A DNA stretch of 64,000 nucleotides, taken from the NCBI RefSeq assembly GCF_036248255.1, contig NZ_CP109178.1, forward strand, positions 868,001 through 932,000, written 5' to 3'. The position numbers and the translations under genes are program-made. The DNA is from Streptomyces sp. NBC_01717. Its GTDB lineage: Bacteria; Actinomycetota; Actinomycetes; Streptomycetales; Streptomycetaceae. The number at the start of each line of letters is the position of its first letter. Within the stretch, counting starts at the first letter, position 1. Positions 47,501 to 55,373 of the stretch are shown here, one piece after another. A model generated the notes under the pieces. The model was not told the DNA's origin. It did no database searches and was given only the letters and a program-made list of their open reading frames with translations.

Positions 47501-49117
47501 TGCTGCCCGGTCGTGCGGGACGCGCGCCACCGTGAGAACCGTTCGGCCCTCGTTCTGCAGGGCAGCCACCACCTCGGCCAACGGGATCTCGGCAGAAGCG
47601 AGTTGGTCGGCCATGGTACCGAACTCGCCGAGCGAGCAGTCGTCCACCACGACGACATGCAGACCGGCTCGGCGCGCTGCGTTCAGCGCGGCTTCGGCCA
47701 TGGGGTCGACCTCCCAGCCGACCAGAACGGTGCCGACGTCCTTGCCCCGTACCGACGCGATCATCAGTCCCGCATCCGGTGCCGTCCCATCGGGCACCGG
47801 GCGAAGGCCGATGCCCGGCTCCTCGGACGGCATTGTCGCGTCCTCGGGCGCGCTGAGGGTTGCGGTGGCTTCCTGCCACAACCGGTGGTGATCCCAGCCG
47901 GTCGTGCTGGGGTGGACCTCGAGCACGGTGCGCCGAGTGCTGCGCAGTGCTGCGGGGTGCAGGACCACGGTGTCCACGAGCTCCAGTTGGCGCAGCCGCT
48001 CGGGGTCGCGGACCAGTACGTCCTCGCGTGCCAGGGCGCTGCCGAGAGCCGCGGTGAAGGCCGCCGGGCCGTAGCGTGCGGCCTTGGGCGAACCGGCCAG
48101 TACGGTCTCGGCGGCCTCGTCCATGCTGCGGGTGAAGAGGAGCTTGGTGGCGGCGCCGCCCAGCATCCCGTTGACCGCGGCAGCGGCATATTGCTCGCCC
48201 GGGCTGGGACGCAGCGGCGGACGCAGGACGTCGCCGTCGGCCACAGTCAGCCGGTCCGGGGCGCACAGCGTGTCGTGCACGGCGTCGAACGTCGCGAGCT
48301 GGGCCAGGGATTCCACCAACTGGGCACTCCGCAGTGCCGCGTCGAGCAGCAGCGGACTCGGCGACTGCCCGATCCCGCAGACGACCGCATGGGCCGCGGC
48401 CAGTACCAGATCGGATGCGTCCGGGCCCAGCGCACGGCTCAGCACCGCGCGTACCCGCGAGTCCTCTCGCATCACGACGACCGCGGCCACCATGGCCTCC
48501 GGCGCGCGCTTCAGAAAGGCCGCCCGGCCCACTAGTGCTACGCCGATGCCCGCCGCGTCGCACGCCAGGGCGACAGCGTTGGCGCGCACGCCCCCGGCGG
48601 CGCCCGGGTGCACGTGCTCCAGCGTCTGATCGCAGACGTGCACAAGCCCGTGTTCGGCGGCCAGTTCGGACACCTCGTCCGCCACCTGCTCGCCGACCGC
48701 GTCCTCGGTGGTCTGCACGACCAGCCGCCCCAGGCCGCCGTCCCAGTAGGCGATCAGCACGTCCGGGTGCTCGGCCAGCTCGAGGGCCACCTTTCTGGCG
48801 GTGGCCTCCAGTCGTTCCACGGTCCGAACGGGCGCGTCCGGATGGGGCTGCAGTGCGAGGTGCATCCGTGATCCGGCGCGCCAGTAACCGACCTGAGGAG
48901 TGATCGCGTTGCGGGCGACCCTGCCGACCCGCAGCGCGGTCGCCGACACCGCCGCCGCCCCGTCCGCCGCGCCGCGCGCACCGGCGTTCACGAGCTCAGC
49001 GGCCATCCGCGCCGCATCGGCGGTCGGTGTGGCGATCCGGCGTGTGGCCACGGCCGGCACGGCCAGGGCGGTCTGGAGGGCCACGGCGGGCAGCCCGGTC
49101 AGGAAGCGGAGCAGCAT
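44525..49117 (-). CDS. Very large CtpI-like P-type cation ATPase
   Basis: 1530 residues, against about 900 for ordinary P2-type pumps. The long N-terminal half (about residues 1-740) has alanine-rich helices and two HMA-like stretches (RTVERLEATARKVALELAEH). The pump core follows: actuator loop SSLTGESLPTRK near residue 842, PEGMP in the ion site near 960, phosphorylation site CFDKTGTLTENR near 1003, a nucleotide domain, MLTGDHP, and the hinge GDGANDAAAIRAADVGVGIA near 1262, then C-terminal membrane helices. The architecture matches mycobacterial CtpI (~1600 residues). PEGMP, not CPC, argues for Ca/Mg-like rather than Cu/Zn transport; the ion is unproven. It follows a basic-tailed protein after 98 bases. 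Confidence 0.93.
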   Translation of the reverse strand: MLLRFLTGLPAVALQTALAVPAVATRRIATPTADAARMAAELVNAGARGAADGAAAVSATALRVGRVARNAITPQVGYWRAGSRMHLALQPHPDAPVRTVERLEATARKVALELAEHPDVLIAYWDGGLGRLVVQTTEDAVGEQVADEVSELAAEHGLVHVCDQTLEHVHPGAAGGVRANAVALACDAAGIGVALVGRAAFLKRAPEAMVAAVVVMREDSRVRAVLSRALGPDASDLVLAAAHAVVCGIGQSPSPLLLDAALRSAQLVESLAQLATFDAVHDTLCAPDRLTVADGDVLRPPLRPSPGEQYAAAAVNGMLGGAATKLLFTRSMDEAAETVLAGSPKAARYGPAAFTAALGSALAREDVLVRDPERLRQLELVDTVVLHPAALRSTRRTVLEVHPSTTGWDHHRLWQEATATLSAPEDATMPSEEPGIGLRPVPDGTAPDAGLMIASVRGKDVGTVLVGWEVDPMAEAALNAARRAGLHVVVVDDCSLGEFGTMADQLASAEIPLAEVVAALQNEGRTVLTVARVPHDRAAAERELTAAAHDVLDGLLRSDIAVAVTDERSAVVWGADLLPLRGLEGVWRLLSAVPAARAVSRRAKFCAEAGATLSELLVLTQGARSQRVPFPLEVRLSPVNIATAAALLMGWCAALGVAAGTTPHPTPRVPWHALQPEQVMARLAKASCTAPTALTVAWTRVGHVAGAAATHPALAPARVSARLAGAVWAELDDPFTPVLVVGATAQALLGSAVDAFLVITAVAVNALVGGVQRLRAERALSALVTGQRQNARRLAHPSAEEASVVEAAQLAPGEVIELRTNDVVPADARLLEVSGFEVDESSLTGESLPTRKQVAAVPQAPVADRSCMVFEGTTVVAGHARAVVVATGDQTEAGRAASLAARVPTSAGVQARLHRLTRRVLPLTLAGGAAVVGLSLLRGRPVRTALRGGLAVAVAAVPEGMPLVATVAQMAAARRLSKLGVLVRTPRSLEALGRVDTMCFDKTGTLTENRLRVVRLISGTGADQPADAVETKRILRIAARACPRVAEQPGAHAHATDEAVLAAAPPETGWTIVQAQPFEASRGYAAATGRDADGSNMLVVKGAPEVVLPCCPDTDPGAVEEAHSLAGQGLRLLAVAQRRLATDDEAREALDKPLELLELIGFVALADTPRPSSAPLVAGLGEVGVRPVMLTGDHPQTARSVAIALGWPEDVTVVTGNELASLDRVGRARLLRDCGVVARVAPEQKLQVVEALREAGCVVGMVGDGANDAAAIRAADVGVGIAARGSAAARNAADLVITNDELSVLIDAIGEGRALWRSVADAISILLGGNAGEVGFSVLGTLLSGTSPLSTRQLLLVNLLTDMFPAMAVAVTPHDPDPAGEPAAADTVPVGLAVLGQPLTRQIRHRGLITGIGAATAWLIGTLTPGSARRTSTMALCGVVGAQLTQTVVGRRHSPLVLATVLGTAAVLIALVQTPVVSHFFGCTPLGPLAWAGVAVAIGTASLGPHVLPQAEQMLGDLTARLRPVVRLVH

Positions 49118-49215
49118 GTCTCACCTTCGCGGGCTAGCCGCACGGGGCCAGGAGCGGAACGGTCCGTGACAGGCGCCGGGCACGGAACGGTCGTAGCAAC
49201 GGATGGGAGGCGGCC

Positions 49216-49806
49216 TCAGGGCTTCTTCCGCCCACCAGCCTTGGCGCGCGAGGTGCCGGAGGCGCTCGTGGCGGCGCGCTTGGACGAGCGGGCCTTCGCC
49301 GTCCCGGAGGCGGTCGATGCCTTGGCCGGGCGGGTCTTCGCCGTTCCCGACGCGGTCGATGCCTTGGCCGGGCGGGTCTTGGCCTTTCCCGTGGTGGCCG
49401 ATGCCTTTTTGGCCGGGCGGGTCTTCGCCGCCCTCGTGGTGGTCTGCGCCTTGGCCGACCGGGCGGCCTGCTTCGCCTGCGGACCTTCCGTCCCGGCCCC
49501 TGCGGCATCCGTCGGACGCGGCTGCGTGAGCCACACCACCGCGGCGCCCGTCACGGCCACCGGCCACTCGACCACACCGGCTACACCGAGCAGCCCGGCA
49601 CCGGTGTACGCCGCGACACGTCGAGCATGCGGCGAGACAATCCCGACGGAGTCCAGAACACCGTCGACGATCCCCTTGACCCGATCCGCGCCGGGTACCC
49701 TGTCCACCGCTGTCATCACCCTCCGCACGGGGTGCGCCAGTGCCTCCTGGACGGGATGCATCACCTTCGTGTCGCCTGAGCCAGACACATGGGAACTGTC
49801 AGTCAT
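49216..49806 (-). CDS. Protein with KTRPAK-repeat, histone-like C-terminal tail
   Basis: 196 residues from ATG 49806 (GGAG upstream). Residues 1-110 hold VQEALAHPVRRVMTAVDRVP and one hydrophobic segment (AAYTGAGLLGVAGVVEWPVA VTGAAVVW). The tail is built of Lys/Ala/Pro repeats: TTRAAKTRPAKKAS, then TASGTAKTRPAKAS in tandem and more variants, about 80 basic residues like histone H1 or HupS-type tails. It probably binds nucleic acid or polyanions near the membrane. It directly precedes the P-type ATPase gene, and I infer the two form an operon. Confidence 0.8.
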   Translation of the reverse strand: MTDSSHVSGSGDTKVMHPVQEALAHPVRRVMTAVDRVPGADRVKGIVDGVLDSVGIVSPHARRVAAYTGAGLLGVAGVVEWPVAVTGAAVVWLTQPRPTDAAGAGTEGPQAKQAARSAKAQTTTRAAKTRPAKKASATTGKAKTRPAKASTASGTAKTRPAKASTASGTAKARSSKRAATSASGTSRAKAGGRKKP

Positions 49807-50284
49807 GGTCGCTCTCTCTCCGTCGGGCAGGTGAGACGGACGGCCCGCGGCCGTGACGTCTCTCACCTTTCAGCAACCTTGACAAGATCACGCAACTCCG
49901 GCAAGCCTGGACATATCTACTTACCGCCAAGTGAGGTAACAGGCGGTGGACGCCTCAACGCCAAGGGCCCTCCCGGCTGCGACCAGTCCGAGAAGACCAG
50001 CCGCCCGGTCCCGCCAGCGGGTCGCCGCGGATCGCTGACCGACACCCACGTGTGTCCTGGCCGCGAGGAGTTGAGGGCATGAGCGCCCATCCCGGCCCAG
50101 AGCCGACTTCCCGAAGGTTCGCCTACCGGCACCGGCACCGTCACCGCCGGACCGCGGCCTCCGCGTTCGTCGACTGACCCGCCTCACCCTGCACTCCGCC
50201 TGATCACCGGGCCGTTCGACGTGCTCAGTGGCAGCCCGATGTGTTCCGCAGGCGTCAGCCCCCTACCTCCAGTGGAGGCCGTTC
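49807..50284. other. Intergenic, upstream of two divergent genes
   Basis: 478 bases with no convincing coding frame. It should hold the promoter of the ATPase operon and of the small gene at 50285. CTTGACAAGATCACGCAACT near 49878 contains a TTGACA-like box on the plus strand. Confidence 0.45.
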
Positions 50285-50632
50285 ATGCGCATCGAACTGA
50301 CCTGGCCGCGCTCCGGCACCGAAGACCGGACCCTGACCCTCGCCCTCCCCGACCTTCCCGCCACCGGCCTGCTCCGCCCAGCCCTGCGGTACACGAGCCG
50401 GCTGTGCACTCCCGCCGCCCTCCGGCGCGCGGTCACATGCGCGGAGCCCTTCATCGGAGCCGCAGCCCACGCCGCCGGCGCGGACGCAGTCACCCGGGCC
50501 GCCCTGCCGTACGCCATCCGGTTCACCCGGCAAGCACTCGACAGCGGCACACCCGGCGCCATCCCGGGCCGGACAGCGCGAGCCATCCCCTCTCAATCGC
50601 ACTCGCCGACTCCCCCACCGCCTGCGCTCTGA
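50285..50632 (+). CDS. Small hypothetical protein
   Basis: 115 residues. ATG 50285 has GGAGG 6 bases upstream. It starts MRIELTWPRSGTEDRTLTLA and has an alanine-rich middle (AAAHAAGADAVTRAALPYAI) and a Ser/Pro tail. No known domain is recognised. Good codon bias and the strong ribosome site support a real gene; context (ATPase operon divergent, secreted proteins downstream) does not reveal its role. Confidence 0.6.
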   Translation: MRIELTWPRSGTEDRTLTLALPDLPATGLLRPALRYTSRLCTPAALRRAVTCAEPFIGAAAHAAGADAVTRAALPYAIRFTRQALDSGTPGAIPGRTARAIPSQSHSPTPPPPAL

Positions 50633-50836
50633 GCGTCGCACCGGGAATTCAGCCCCCTGCGCAAGGGCGCGATCATCGACGCACCCTGGCCCCACATGGA
50701 GCCTCTTCGCTCAACTGCAGGTGACTACCGTGGCGAAACCGTCGGACGGACGCGGACGCCGGCATTCGTGGTGAGCACAGTCTCCGCAACGGGAACCCTG
50801 CCGTCCGCACCGGACTGACACCCCGGCGGAACTTAT

Positions 50837-50854
50837 ATCGAACTCACGTTCGAT
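50837..50854. promoter_or_regulatory. LexA/SOS-box-like inverted repeat
   Basis: ATCGAACTCACGTTCGAT has 7-bp perfect arms and contains TCGAAC-N4-GTTCGA, the actinobacterial LexA box. It lies beside an AT-rich CTTATAT stretch, 104 bases upstream of the small exported protein at 50958. Confidence 0.55.
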
Positions 50855-50957
50855 GTATGGGTGACGCGGGTGAACCTGTCACTCGTGCGGAGGGGTCGGA
50901 CTGCCACAGCCTCCTCGTCGATGTTCCCTGGTATCAGGCAGCACGGGAGGACTCGAC

Positions 50958-51392
50958 ATGGCGCCCATCAGCGGCGGTGCACGACAGCGGGCGGTACGCC
51001 GTGCCGCGTCTACAGTCCTGCTGATCGCGTTGATGACGTTGGTGCACGCAGTGTTCACCCCCGCCCCGGTGCCCTTCTCCAAGCTCGGCCTCGATCACAG
51101 CAGCCGTACCCTTCACGCAGGTCCGACGGTCGGCGCCGCCGTCATCGACCCGGCATCCTCGGAGCTGTCCTGCCCATCGGCTCCCAGCGGCCGCAGCGAC
51201 GACCACAGGTGGCGGTCCGGCACAACCTCGATCGGCAAGCCGCGCCACACCCCGTCCGCAGCTACCGCGGTGGCGACCGATCCCACCTTCGGCACAGAGC
51301 CCACAGCAACTGGGCGCCGTGCGTGCGCGCCGGCGCCTGTAGGCGGAGCCGGCTCGGCCGCTTCTCCAACAGGTCTCGTGCTGCGCTGCTGA
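50958..51392 (+). CDS. Small exported or membrane-anchored hypothetical protein
   Basis: 144 residues. ATG 50958 is preceded by a strong GGGAGG at 6 bases. It has a basic N-terminus and one hydrophobic segment (ASTVLLIALMTLVHAVFTPA) and then a long Ser/Thr/Pro-rich region with two late Cys (SCPSAP and RRACAPAP, plus a terminal C). No domain is recognised. The LexA-like box upstream suggests DNA-damage control. Confidence 0.6.
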   Translation: MAPISGGARQRAVRRAASTVLLIALMTLVHAVFTPAPVPFSKLGLDHSSRTLHAGPTVGAAVIDPASSELSCPSAPSGRSDDHRWRSGTTSIGKPRHTPSAATAVATDPTFGTEPTATGRRACAPAPVGGAGSAASPTGLVLRC

Positions 51393-51505
51393 CCGGCTCC
51401 GGCCGCACATCTCTCGTACACATCGCGCTCTGCCACGAGCGGCACTCGAGGTGCGGCCCGCCGTCGTCAACATCTACGTCACGTGACCCCGCAGGAGAAC
51501 CCGTC

Positions 51506-51748
51506 ATGCCCGCAGATGTCTTCGCGGCCGTGAGCGCACTGGTGCGTGCCGAAGCGGCTCGCCAGCCCGCCCCGCGCTCCGCGGCGCCGTTGTCGCCGGA
51601 CAGTTCACATTCACTGACGGCCTCGGAACGACAACAGAGTTCCTGTGCCCCGAGCCCGACAAAGCCGCAGCCGAATCCCGCGTCCGCTCCGCCTCGGGTC
51701 GGCCTGCTGTCCGACCTGCAGCGTCGGCTCCAGGCATTGCTCCACTGA
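51506..51748 (+). CDS. Small hypothetical protein
   Basis: 80 residues from ATG 51506 with GGAG upstream. It begins MPADVFAAVSALVRAEAARQ, has a Pro/Ser-rich middle and ends RVGLLSDLQRRLQALLH, an amphipathic helix. No family is recognised. It lies 114 bases after the preceding small gene on the same strand and may share its transcript. Confidence 0.5.
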   Translation: MPADVFAAVSALVRAEAARQPAPRSAAPLSPDSSHSLTASERQQSSCAPSPTKPQPNPASAPPRVGLLSDLQRRLQALLH

Positions 51749-51905
51749 CGCCAGGTCAGTCAGCTCGAGCGCAACCCCCGTGGACCCGACCGTCATCCAT
51801 ATTTCGCATGCCCGTGCAGGAGAGACAAGCTGACATGCAGTCATTCAACAACCGTGCCCGCAGCTGCCACCGAAGCGTTGCCGCCCCAGGCCCCGTCCCT
51901 CACAG

Positions 51906-53501
51906 ATGCGAGGTGATCGACGTCGGCTCCGTGCTCGCCCACCGGCGGGCCGCTGGCACCGTCCGCGCACTGTGAAGGGCATCGTCCACGGCCCTCGCGG
52001 TGGCCGACGGCAGGGGAAGGCCCTCCGGCGCGGCAAGGAGGGTGCGTTCGGGGCCAGGGGAAGAGACGACTTCGCCGCATCTCTGGTGGTGTTCCTGGTG
52101 GCGCTCCCGCTGTGCGTGGGGGTGGCTGTCGCCTCCGGCGTTCCCGCTGAGCTGGGTCTGGTCACGGGAATCGTCGGAGGGCTGGTGACCGGACTGCTGC
52201 CGGGGAGCAGTCTCCAGGTCAGCGGCCCGGCGGCCGGCCTGACGGTGCTGGTCTACGAAGCCGTGACGACTCACGGCCTCGCCGGCCTCGGTGTCCTCGT
52301 CCTCGCCGCCGGCCTGCTTCAGCTCCTCATGGGCGTACTCCGGCTGGGCCGCTGGTTCCGGGCCATCTCTGTGGCCGTCGTCCAGGGCATGCTCGCCGGC
52401 ATCGGACTCCTGCTCATTGCGGGCCAGTTGTACGTCATGGCCGACCGCGAGGCGCCGGATACCGGGCCTTCCAAGATCGCCGGTATGCCAGGTCTGCTGG
52501 CCGACGTGTTCGGTTCCGCCCAGTCGATGGTGGCCCTCGGGCTGGGCCTCGGGACGATCGCTGTCCTGGTCGGGTGGAAGCACCTCCCTCCATCGATGCG
52601 GCTCGTGCCCGCTCCGTTGGTCGCCGTCGCTGTCGCCTCCGGTATCGCCGCGATCTGCGACACGCCTGTCGCGACGGTCGAGGTACAGGGGCTGCTGGAC
52701 GCCATCCAGCCACCGAGCGCGGACGCATTCGGACTGTTGACTCAACTCGGCGTCCTCGGAACGGTGCTCGCGTTCGCCCTGATCGCATCGGCCGAAAGCC
52801 TGTTCAGCGCGGCGGCGGTGGACCGCCTTCACGCGGGACCACGCACGAACTACGACAAGGAACTCATCGCCCAGGGCGCCGGCAACGCGGTATGCGGTGC
52901 GCTCGGGTCGCTGCCCCTGACCGCGGTGATCGTCCGCAGCGCGGCCAATGTCCAGGCGGGCGCACGGAGCAAGGCGTCCAGAGTGCTGCACGGAGTATGG
53001 CTGTTGTTGTTCGCCGCGCTGCTGCCGTCGGCACTCGGTGTGATTCCGCTGTCCTGCCTCGCGGGCATCCTCGTCTACTCCGGCGCGAAGCTCGTCCCTG
53101 TCAAGGAGCTGATTGCGTTGTGGCGGGCGCACCGGGGTGAGGCAGTGATCGTGGTCGCCACGGCTGGGATGATCGTCGTGGCGAACATGTTCGAAGGCGT
53201 ACTGATCGGTGTTGCGCTCTCCGTGGCGAAGTCGGCGTGGGACACCTCTCACCTTCAGGTCGATGTCGCCGACGGAGGAGTCGGCGTGATCCGCGCGCGG
53301 CTGACGGGCAATGCGACGTTCCTCCGGCTGCCGGCGATACTCGACGCCCTGGAGGCGCTGCCGAAGGACCGCCCGATCGAGCTCGACCTGTCGGGCCTGC
53401 GGCATCTGGACCATGCCTGCCTCACCGCCCTGACCACCTGGGCGGACAGGCACAACACCCCGGGCACCGCCCCGGTAAGGCTGGTTCCCGCGGAACCCTG
53501 A
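51906..53501 (+). CDS. SulP family anion transporter
   Basis: 531 residues from ATG 51906; GTG 51972 is an alternative, and neither has a good ribosome site. After a basic leader the SulP core starts (RDDFAASLVVFLVALPLCVG VAVASGVPAELGLVTGIVGG) with about 10-12 membrane helices, including the GSSLQVSGPAAGLTVLV anion-site region. A C-terminal STAS-like domain (about residues 450-531, LPKDRPIELDLSGLRHLDHA) ends it. SulP proteins move sulfate or bicarbonate; this subgroup (SCOs with bicarbonate-like signatures) is often paired with carbonic anhydrase, but none is seen here. Confidence 0.9.
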   Translation: MRGDRRRLRARPPAGRWHRPRTVKGIVHGPRGGRRQGKALRRGKEGAFGARGRDDFAASLVVFLVALPLCVGVAVASGVPAELGLVTGIVGGLVTGLLPGSSLQVSGPAAGLTVLVYEAVTTHGLAGLGVLVLAAGLLQLLMGVLRLGRWFRAISVAVVQGMLAGIGLLLIAGQLYVMADREAPDTGPSKIAGMPGLLADVFGSAQSMVALGLGLGTIAVLVGWKHLPPSMRLVPAPLVAVAVASGIAAICDTPVATVEVQGLLDAIQPPSADAFGLLTQLGVLGTVLAFALIASAESLFSAAAVDRLHAGPRTNYDKELIAQGAGNAVCGALGSLPLTAVIVRSAANVQAGARSKASRVLHGVWLLLFAALLPSALGVIPLSCLAGILVYSGAKLVPVKELIALWRAHRGEAVIVVATAGMIVVANMFEGVLIGVALSVAKSAWDTSHLQVDVADGGVGVIRARLTGNATFLRLPAILDALEALPKDRPIELDLSGLRHLDHACLTALTTWADRHNTPGTAPVRLVPAEP

Positions 53502-53561
53502 CGGACACGACTCACCGTACGAACATCCGGGCGCCCCGCACCGGACGGTACGCACGCAAGC

Positions 53562-53598
53562 GACGGGTGTCCCCCCGAGACGTCAGGGGACACCCGTC
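53562..53598. terminator. Shared convergent hairpin terminator
   Basis: A 13-bp perfect stem (arms 53562-53574 and 53586-53598) with an 11-base loop lies between the convergent SulP and His-rich genes. TT follows on the plus side. It can serve both genes. Confidence 0.75.
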
Positions 53599-53612
53599 TT
53601 GCGCACAACGTG

Positions 53613-53909
53613 TCAGTGGTCGTCCCAGTGCCCGTTATGGCCGCCGTGCCGGTGACCGTCGTGCACGTAGTCCACATGGTCTCCGTGCGGCACCGCGACA
53701 TGCCCGCACCCGTCGCCATGCTGGTGCGCGTGGTCGCCGTGAGCGGTGTGCCCGCCCGGCTCACACTCGTCCACATGGCCGTCGTGAACGCGATGGAGGT
53801 GACCGTCGTGCACGTAATCCACGTGGTCCTCGTGCGGGATGGCGACGTGGCCGCAACCCTTACCGTGCTGATGCGTGTGGTCGGGATGGGGGGCATGTGC
53901 TGTGGTCAT
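53613..53909 (-). CDS. Histidine-rich metal-binding protein with internal duplication
   Basis: 98 residues, of which I count 27 His and 3 Cys. ATG 53909 has GGAG upstream (further upstream reading has no coding character). Two ~37-residue halves repeat: HQHGKGCGHVAIPHEDHVDY VHDGHLHRVHDGH and HQHGDGCGHVAVPHGDHVDY VHDGHRHGGHNGH. GCGH together with (H-x)n and HDGH units suit Zn, Ni or Co binding. Without a signal peptide it should be a cytoplasmic metal buffer or sink. I know similar short His-rich actinobacterial proteins but no named family. Confidence 0.8.
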   Translation of the reverse strand: MTTAHAPHPDHTHQHGKGCGHVAIPHEDHVDYVHDGHLHRVHDGHVDECEPGGHTAHGDHAHQHGDGCGHVAVPHGDHVDYVHDGHRHGGHNGHWDDH

Positions 53910-54389
53910 GACGTTCTCCGGTCGTTCCTCGGAAGCCGCCTGCGCGCATTCGGCTTGCGCCACTGGCTCGAACTTTCCCTCCAACGAGCACCGGTGCAGC
54001 TTGTCACCGTGGCGCGTCCGGTCGGGTGCGAAACGCGTCCGATGGGGTGACCGGAGTCTCGCAGAGCACGTCAGGACTTCACCGGCACTCGTCTTCGTCG
54101 GCTCCGCGACGGGGCTCCCCGCCTTCGGGCCCGGCATGGCTTTCCCCCTTTGTCAGCCATGATCCGAGGGGTGGTGTCACCGGGCCGGAAGGCACTGCCT
54201 CGCGATGGGCGCGTTCATCACCGCGGACGGGCCTGTGTGGGTTCGTGAGGTCGCTGACCACGACGCGGATACGGCCGGTCCCGCGAGGCATGCGTAGCGC
54301 AGGAAGGCTTCCGCGGGAAGGCGTTGAAGACCACTGTGAACAATGCAACGATTCCGCAGAGCCGGTCGGCACGGAAGGATTCAGTCGCG
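53910..54389. other. Intergenic between divergent genes
   Basis: 480 bases holding promoters for the His-rich protein (-) and the methyltransferase (+). No convincing coding frame or conserved motif was seen. Confidence 0.45.
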
Positions 54390-55022
54390 ATGCATGATCG
54401 TAAGCGTCTCCCGGCCGCAGCGGCTTTCGACGCGCTGGGAACGGAGTACGAGCGGGCTTTTGCCGAGTCGGCAGCCCACCATGCCTCGCTGCAGCGCCTG
54501 CTGGAACTACTCGCGCCGCACAGCCGGGTATTGGACGTCGGCAGCGGGACAGGACGGCCGACCGCGCAGATCCTGGCCGAGGCCGGCCACGAGGTGCTGG
54601 GTGTCGACGTCTCGCCCGTCATGGTGGAACTCGCGCGACGACAGGTGCCCGACGCCTCGTTCGAGTGTGCCGACATCCGCCATGTCACCCTGGAGAACAG
54701 CAGTTTCGACGCCGCGTGTGTCTACTTCTCCCTTTTGCAGATGTCACGCAACGACCAGTCCGAGCTCGTCCGGCGGCTCGGGCGGGTGGTGACCCGCGGC
54801 GGCCTGCTGATGATGGCGACCGTACCGCTGGACGTGGAGGGCGTCGACGTCGAGTTCATGGGCCAGGACGTACAGGTGACCAGCTTCGCTGCTGCAGCGT
54901 TCACCGAGTTGGTGATCGAAGCGGGATTCTCACTCCTGTGGGAGGAGAACACCCTGTTCACCCCGTCGTACCCCGGCGGGGTGCCCGAGCCTCAGCTGTT
55001 TCTGCTCGGCCGACGGACCTGA
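54390..55022 (+). CDS. Class I SAM-dependent methyltransferase
   Basis: 210 residues from ATG 54390 (GGAAGG upstream). ALGTEYERAFAESAAHHASL precedes motif I RVLDVGSGTGRPTAQILAEA; GVDVSPVMVELARRQVP is motif II, and the post-motif FDAACVYFSLLQMSRNDQSE motif III. The end (EPQLFLLGRRT) is typical of small UbiE-like methyltransferases. The acceptor is unknown. It is monocistronic. Confidence 0.88.
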   Translation: MHDRKRLPAAAAFDALGTEYERAFAESAAHHASLQRLLELLAPHSRVLDVGSGTGRPTAQILAEAGHEVLGVDVSPVMVELARRQVPDASFECADIRHVTLENSSFDAACVYFSLLQMSRNDQSELVRRLGRVVTRGGLLMMATVPLDVEGVDVEFMGQDVQVTSFAAAAFTELVIEAGFSLLWEENTLFTPSYPGGVPEPQLFLLGRRT

Positions 55023-55373
55023 CAGCCCGTCCCAGGGGGCGACTCACCGCTACACCCCCTCTCGGCCCCCCGTGCGGAGCGCCGCGGCGCTGTCTCATGC
55101 GCTGCTTTCCGGCCGAAGCGTGAAGTTTCGCGTAAGAACCACCTCAGAAAAGCAGCAGGTCAGACTGTAGTTCGCGGTTGTACCACCGGATTTCGTCCAC
55201 ATGCTGGACACCTCGCACGGGTCCCGCGCACCGCTTCCGAGCTGGCCGAACGACCATTCGGTTGATGCGCCGTCGGCGAGCCGGGCCGGAAAGAGCTGAT
55301 CGATGTGCACTCACTGTCTGCATGCACGAGACTCCCGAACGCAATCGCACCCCCAAGCGAAGGAGATTCACAA
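55023..55373. other. Intergenic with possible orphan minus ORF
   Basis: 351 bases upstream of the SSI gene. A 71-codon minus frame (55095-55310: FPARLADGASTEWSFGQLGS and ANYSLTCCFSEV) has lower third-position GC than its neighbours. It might be a recently acquired fragment; I cannot support it as a gene. Confidence 0.3.

Noticed and set aside
49260..49420. Repeats look like a CRISPR or minisatellite
   Set aside because: They are coding repeats for KTRPAK units in one frame, with no spacer pattern.
50857..51024. 55-codon ORF starting just after the LexA-like box
   Set aside because: No ribosome site between box and ATG, and it overlaps the better-supported gene at 50958 in another frame.
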